This document shows, piece after piece, positions 62,027-64,000 of a stretch of DNA of 64,000 nt. The stretch's first letter is position 1, and each line of letters begins with the position of its first letter. A model generated the notes under the pieces. That model worked only from the letters and a program-made list of their open reading frames with translations. It ran no database searches and was not told the origin of the DNA. The stretch is from Actinomycetota bacterium. Lineage in GTDB: Bacteria > Actinomycetota > Thermoleophilia > Gaiellales > Gaiellaceae. The translations under genes were made by a program, and so were the position numbers. The stretch spans positions 186,148 through 250,147 of the forward strand of contig PLJC01000018.1 of NCBI GenBank assembly GCA_003139545.1, in the 5' to 3' direction.

Positions 62027-62033
62027 TAGGCTA
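62027..62033. promoter_or_regulatory. Shared -10 heptamer TAGGCTA, divergent GT4 / EEP genes
   Basis: Plus strand TAGGCT (62027-62032) is 6 nt before the GTG at 62039. The complement of 62028-62033 reads TAGCCT, also 6 nt before the minus-strand GTG at 62021. Spacing is identical on both sides. Confidence 0.5.
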
Positions 62034-62038
62034 CGCGC

Positions 62039-62707
62039 GTGCCGCTGCTCGTCCGTACGTGGAATCTCTTCCACGGCAATGCCGTCCCTCCGGAGCGGCG
62101 CGCGTACCTCCGTCAGATGATCGAGCTGGTGACGGCCGACGACCCGGACGTCGTCTGTCTCCAGGAGGTGCCCGTATGGGCGCTGCGTCGCCTGGAGTCG
62201 TGGAGCGGCATGCACGCGATCGGGGCGGTGGGCGCGCAACCGCTGGTCCACAGCGCCGATCTCGGCCGCTGGGTCACAGAGCTCCACCACGGCATCCTCC
62301 GCTCCGCGGTCACCGGGGAGGCGCTCGCGACGCTCGTGGCGCGCCGGCACGCGGTCGCCGAAGAGCGCCGCGACCCGGTTGGCCCGAACCGCGTCCTCCT
62401 CGGCGTGCAGCTCGATGGCGGCCCGTTCGTCGGGAACTTCCACGTCACCGGTGGCGCCGTGGCCGAGGAGCAGTTCCGGCGGGTCCTCGATCTCGCACGG
62501 GGAGAAAGGGTCGTCCTCGCGGGCGACATGAACCTGCGGCCGCCGTATCGGGCTGAGGGCTACTCCGAGCCGCTCGCGAACAGCATCGACCAGATTCTCG
62601 TTCGCGGGCTGCCGGCGACTGCGCCGGTCGCGTGGCCGACGGAGAGGCGCCAGGTCGACGGGCGCCTGCTCTCCGACCACGCGCCCGTGGAGGCGACGGT
62701 CGGGTGA
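62039..62707 (+). CDS. Endonuclease/exonuclease/phosphatase (EEP) family hydrolase
   Basis: This 222-aa EEP-fold metal hydrolase has LVRTWNLFHGNAVPPERRAY at the N-terminus, VVCLQEVPVWAL with the metal glutamate, a VLAGDMNLRPP strand, SIDQILVRG, and the terminal SDHAPVEATV with the catalytic aspartate-histidine. It could act on nucleic acid, phosphoinositide-like or nucleotide substrates; not decidable here. GTGA overlap with the aminotransferase gene. Confidence 0.87.
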   Translation: MPLLVRTWNLFHGNAVPPERRAYLRQMIELVTADDPDVVCLQEVPVWALRRLESWSGMHAIGAVGAQPLVHSADLGRWVTELHHGILRSAVTGEALATLVARRHAVAEERRDPVGPNRVLLGVQLDGGPFVGNFHVTGGAVAEEQFRRVLDLARGERVVLAGDMNLRPPYRAEGYSEPLANSIDQILVRGLPATAPVAWPTERRQVDGRLLSDHAPVEATVG

Positions 62708-63774
62708 CGTTCGAGGAGGCACGCGCCCAGTTTCCGGTGCTCGAGCGCTACGCGTATCTGAACGCGGGCACGAACGGCCCGCTCGCCGCGGCCACGTCGG
62801 CCGCGATGGTCGAGGAGCTCGAACGCGAGTCCCGGGACGGACGGAGTGGCTCGCGCTGGATAGAGCGCATCCTCTCGCTGCGTGACGAGGTGCGGCGCGG
62901 GCTCGCCGCCGTCATCGGCGTCGACGCGGCGCATGTCGCTCTCACGGAGTCGACGAGCAGGAGCTGCGCGATCGTGGTCTCCGGTCTCGACCTGACCGGC
63001 GACGACGAGATCGTCACGACCGACCAGGAGCACTTCGGCCTGATCGGCTCGGCGTACGCGTCGGGTGCGCGCGTCGTCGTCACCGACGCCGACGAGGACG
63101 CCATCCTCGCAGCGATCACGCCGAGGACGCGCCTGATCGCGACGTCGCACATCCTGTGGACGACAGGCAGGCGACTCGACCTCGCGCGCGTCCGGGAACG
63201 GAGCGGTGTTCCCGTGCTCGTGGACGGCGCCCAGTCGGCTGGTGCGGTCGAGGTCGCCGCGGGCGGATTCGACTTCTACACCGTGTCGCCGCAGAAGTGG
63301 CTCTGCGGGCCGGAGCAGACGGGTGGTCTGTACGTGCGCGATCCCGAGCGGCTGCGCCTGGCGACGCCGGGCCATTTCGCCGCCGCCTCGTACGAGCCGT
63401 CGGGCGCGTTCGAGCCGAAGCCGGGAGCGGCGCGGTTCGACTCCGGCTTCACGGCAGGCCCGACGCTTGCCGGACTCGTCGCCGCGCTCGGGACGCATCC
63501 CGATTGGCGATACGAGCGTGCGGCCGCCACGGCGGCGCGCTGTCACGAGCTTCTGTCCGAGCTCGTCGAGGTGGTGACGCCACCGGGGCATTCCACACTC
63601 GTCGCGTTCCGGCCGAGCGGCGACCCGACCGAGCTCGTCGCGGCGCTCGACCGGCAGGACGTGATCGTGCGCGAGCTGCCGGGACGCAATCTCGTGCGCG
63701 CCGCCGTCGGCTGGTGGACGAATGAAGACGACCTGCAGCGACTGGCGGCGGGCTTAGAGACTCTCACACAATGA
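62704..63774 (+). CDS. Class V aminotransferase / cysteine desulfurase-like PLP enzyme
   Basis: This 356-aa PLP enzyme of the class V fold has YAYLNAGTNGPLAAATSAAM, ALTESTSRSCAIVVSGL, the PLP aspartate in VLVDGAQSAGAV, and the Schiff-base lysine in VSPQKWLCGPEQTGGLYV. It lacks the extended SufS cysteine loop, so an aminotransferase, lyase or isopenicillin-epimerase-like activity is as likely as a desulfurase. Its last eight codons lie inside the left arm of the long palindrome at 63751-63923. Confidence 0.87.
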   Translation: MTFEEARAQFPVLERYAYLNAGTNGPLAAATSAAMVEELERESRDGRSGSRWIERILSLRDEVRRGLAAVIGVDAAHVALTESTSRSCAIVVSGLDLTGDDEIVTTDQEHFGLIGSAYASGARVVVTDADEDAILAAITPRTRLIATSHILWTTGRRLDLARVRERSGVPVLVDGAQSAGAVEVAAGGFDFYTVSPQKWLCGPEQTGGLYVRDPERLRLATPGHFAAASYEPSGAFEPKPGAARFDSGFTAGPTLAGLVAALGTHPDWRYERAAATAARCHELLSELVEVVTPPGHSTLVAFRPSGDPTELVAALDRQDVIVRELPGRNLVRAAVGWWTNEDDLQRLAAGLETLTQ

Positions 63775-63923
63775 AGATTGTGTCGCCCGGCCACACTCGG
63801 CGGCGCGCTGCCGCGTCCTCAGTCGGCCCGATAGTGCAACTATCGGGCCTCCCTGCGTCCTTGCATCGCACTCGCCGATTGCGCCCGGATCGACGAACGT
63901 CATTATGTGAGAGCCTCTTAGCC
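63751..63923. repeat. 173-bp imperfect palindrome, possible MITE or bidirectional terminator
   Basis: The outer arms at 63751-63773 and 63901-63923 are inverted copies matching in 20 of 23 positions (left arm begins GGCTTAGAGACTCTCACA). Matching continues more weakly inwards, and the perfect 11-bp hairpin at 63825-63849 has the same centre (63837). The arms reach into the ends of two convergent genes. The shape fits a palindromic MITE-like element or an evolved bidirectional terminator; no flanking duplication was seen. Confidence 0.6.
63825..63849. terminator. Perfect hairpin at the centre of the palindrome
   Basis: GGCCCGATAGT and ACTATCGGGCC form an 11-bp perfect stem around the triplet GCA, between two convergent genes. 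There is no U-run on either side, so classical intrinsic termination is uncertain, but its place between converging genes fits a bidirectional terminator. Confidence 0.5.
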
Positions 63924-64000
63924 GGGTAGCCCGAGCTCGGCGGCGATCGGCTGCAACGCCTCGACGACGGTGCGGATGTGGTCGTCGAGGTCGACGCCGA
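63918..64000 (-). CDS. C-terminal end of an unidentified gene
   Basis: A minus-strand frame running off the right edge ends DDHIRTVVEALQPIAAELG-LPG with TAA at 63920-63918, giving 26 visible residues. The helical, amphipathic pattern and its convergent position suggest a real C-terminus, but too little is visible to name a family. Confidence 0.45.
   Translation of the reverse strand, partial: GVDLDDHIRTVVEALQPIAAELGLPG

Overview
The window is chromosomal DNA from a high-GC Gram-positive bacterium. Protein content and gene order fit an actinobacterium of the Thermoleophilia type (Gaiellales or Solirubrobacterales-like). The evidence is the very high GC, a SigB/SigF-type sigma factor, the tlyA-nadK-recN-pyrG-nudix order also found in Mycobacterium, a single-chain GlyRS, and the ImuB/DnaE2 mutasome with LexA boxes. 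The assignment is inferred from content; no rRNA is present to confirm it. Genes are packed with almost no gaps. Operon members usually overlap by 4 nt (GTGA/ATGA/TTGA), and convergent genes often interlock their stop codons. No tRNA, rRNA or CRISPR array was found.

Layout. 1-5165: 3' end of mnmA, then DUF948 protein / RsbW-like anti-sigma / SigB-family sigma factor, convergent with a large class III cyclase-ATPase-TPR regulator. 5175-14970: a D,D-carboxypeptidase-like protein that lacks the SxxK motif, divergent from alaS-ruvX-mltG-aroE-aroC-aroKB-aroQ-pepQ, followed by efp and a small membrane protein; most of the shikimate pathway is here. 14967-21324: a BNR/YCF48-like protein, then a biotin carboxylase operon (dead carboxyltransferase domain fused to AccB, accC, asp23, nusB, xseB-like, ispA, aldose epimerase). 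21321-31093: a broken methyltransferase, a DUF2236 oxygenase-like gene, tlyA-nadK, recN, pyrG, an M20 peptidase, a nudix hydrolase and ald. 31090-45956: nucleoside catabolism (deoB, deoA), mutM, glutaredoxin, an orphan histidine kinase, recO, glyQS, the pyruvate phosphate dikinase regulator and ppdK, rhomboid, comB. 46008-49247: a secreted protein of ten Ig-like repeats. 49296-51369: a complete IS1595-type insertion sequence with two passenger genes and 8-bp target duplications. 51413-58901: the SOS mutagenesis genes imuB, a DUF6504 gene and dnaE2, interrupted by a phospholipase C-like gene, thiE and a beta-propeller gene. 58898-64000: GH15 trehalase/glucoamylase, a glycosyltransferase, an EEP-family hydrolase, a PLP enzyme, and a long imperfect palindrome at the right edge.

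The most striking points are these. (i) The fusion at 15800-17599 keeps the pyruvate/oxaloacetate carboxyltransferase fold pattern but has lost all metal and carbamyl-lysine ligands, and is joined to a normal AccB biotin domain. (ii) Most first genes of transcription units have a TAnnnT -10 hexamer 6-9 nt upstream of the start codon, which points to widespread leaderless transcription; several divergent pairs share one overlapping -10 element. (iii) The IS1595 element inserted at the imuB promoter so that its target duplication preserved the TTGAC of the -35 box. (iv) A 173-bp imperfect palindrome lies between two convergent genes at 63751-63923.
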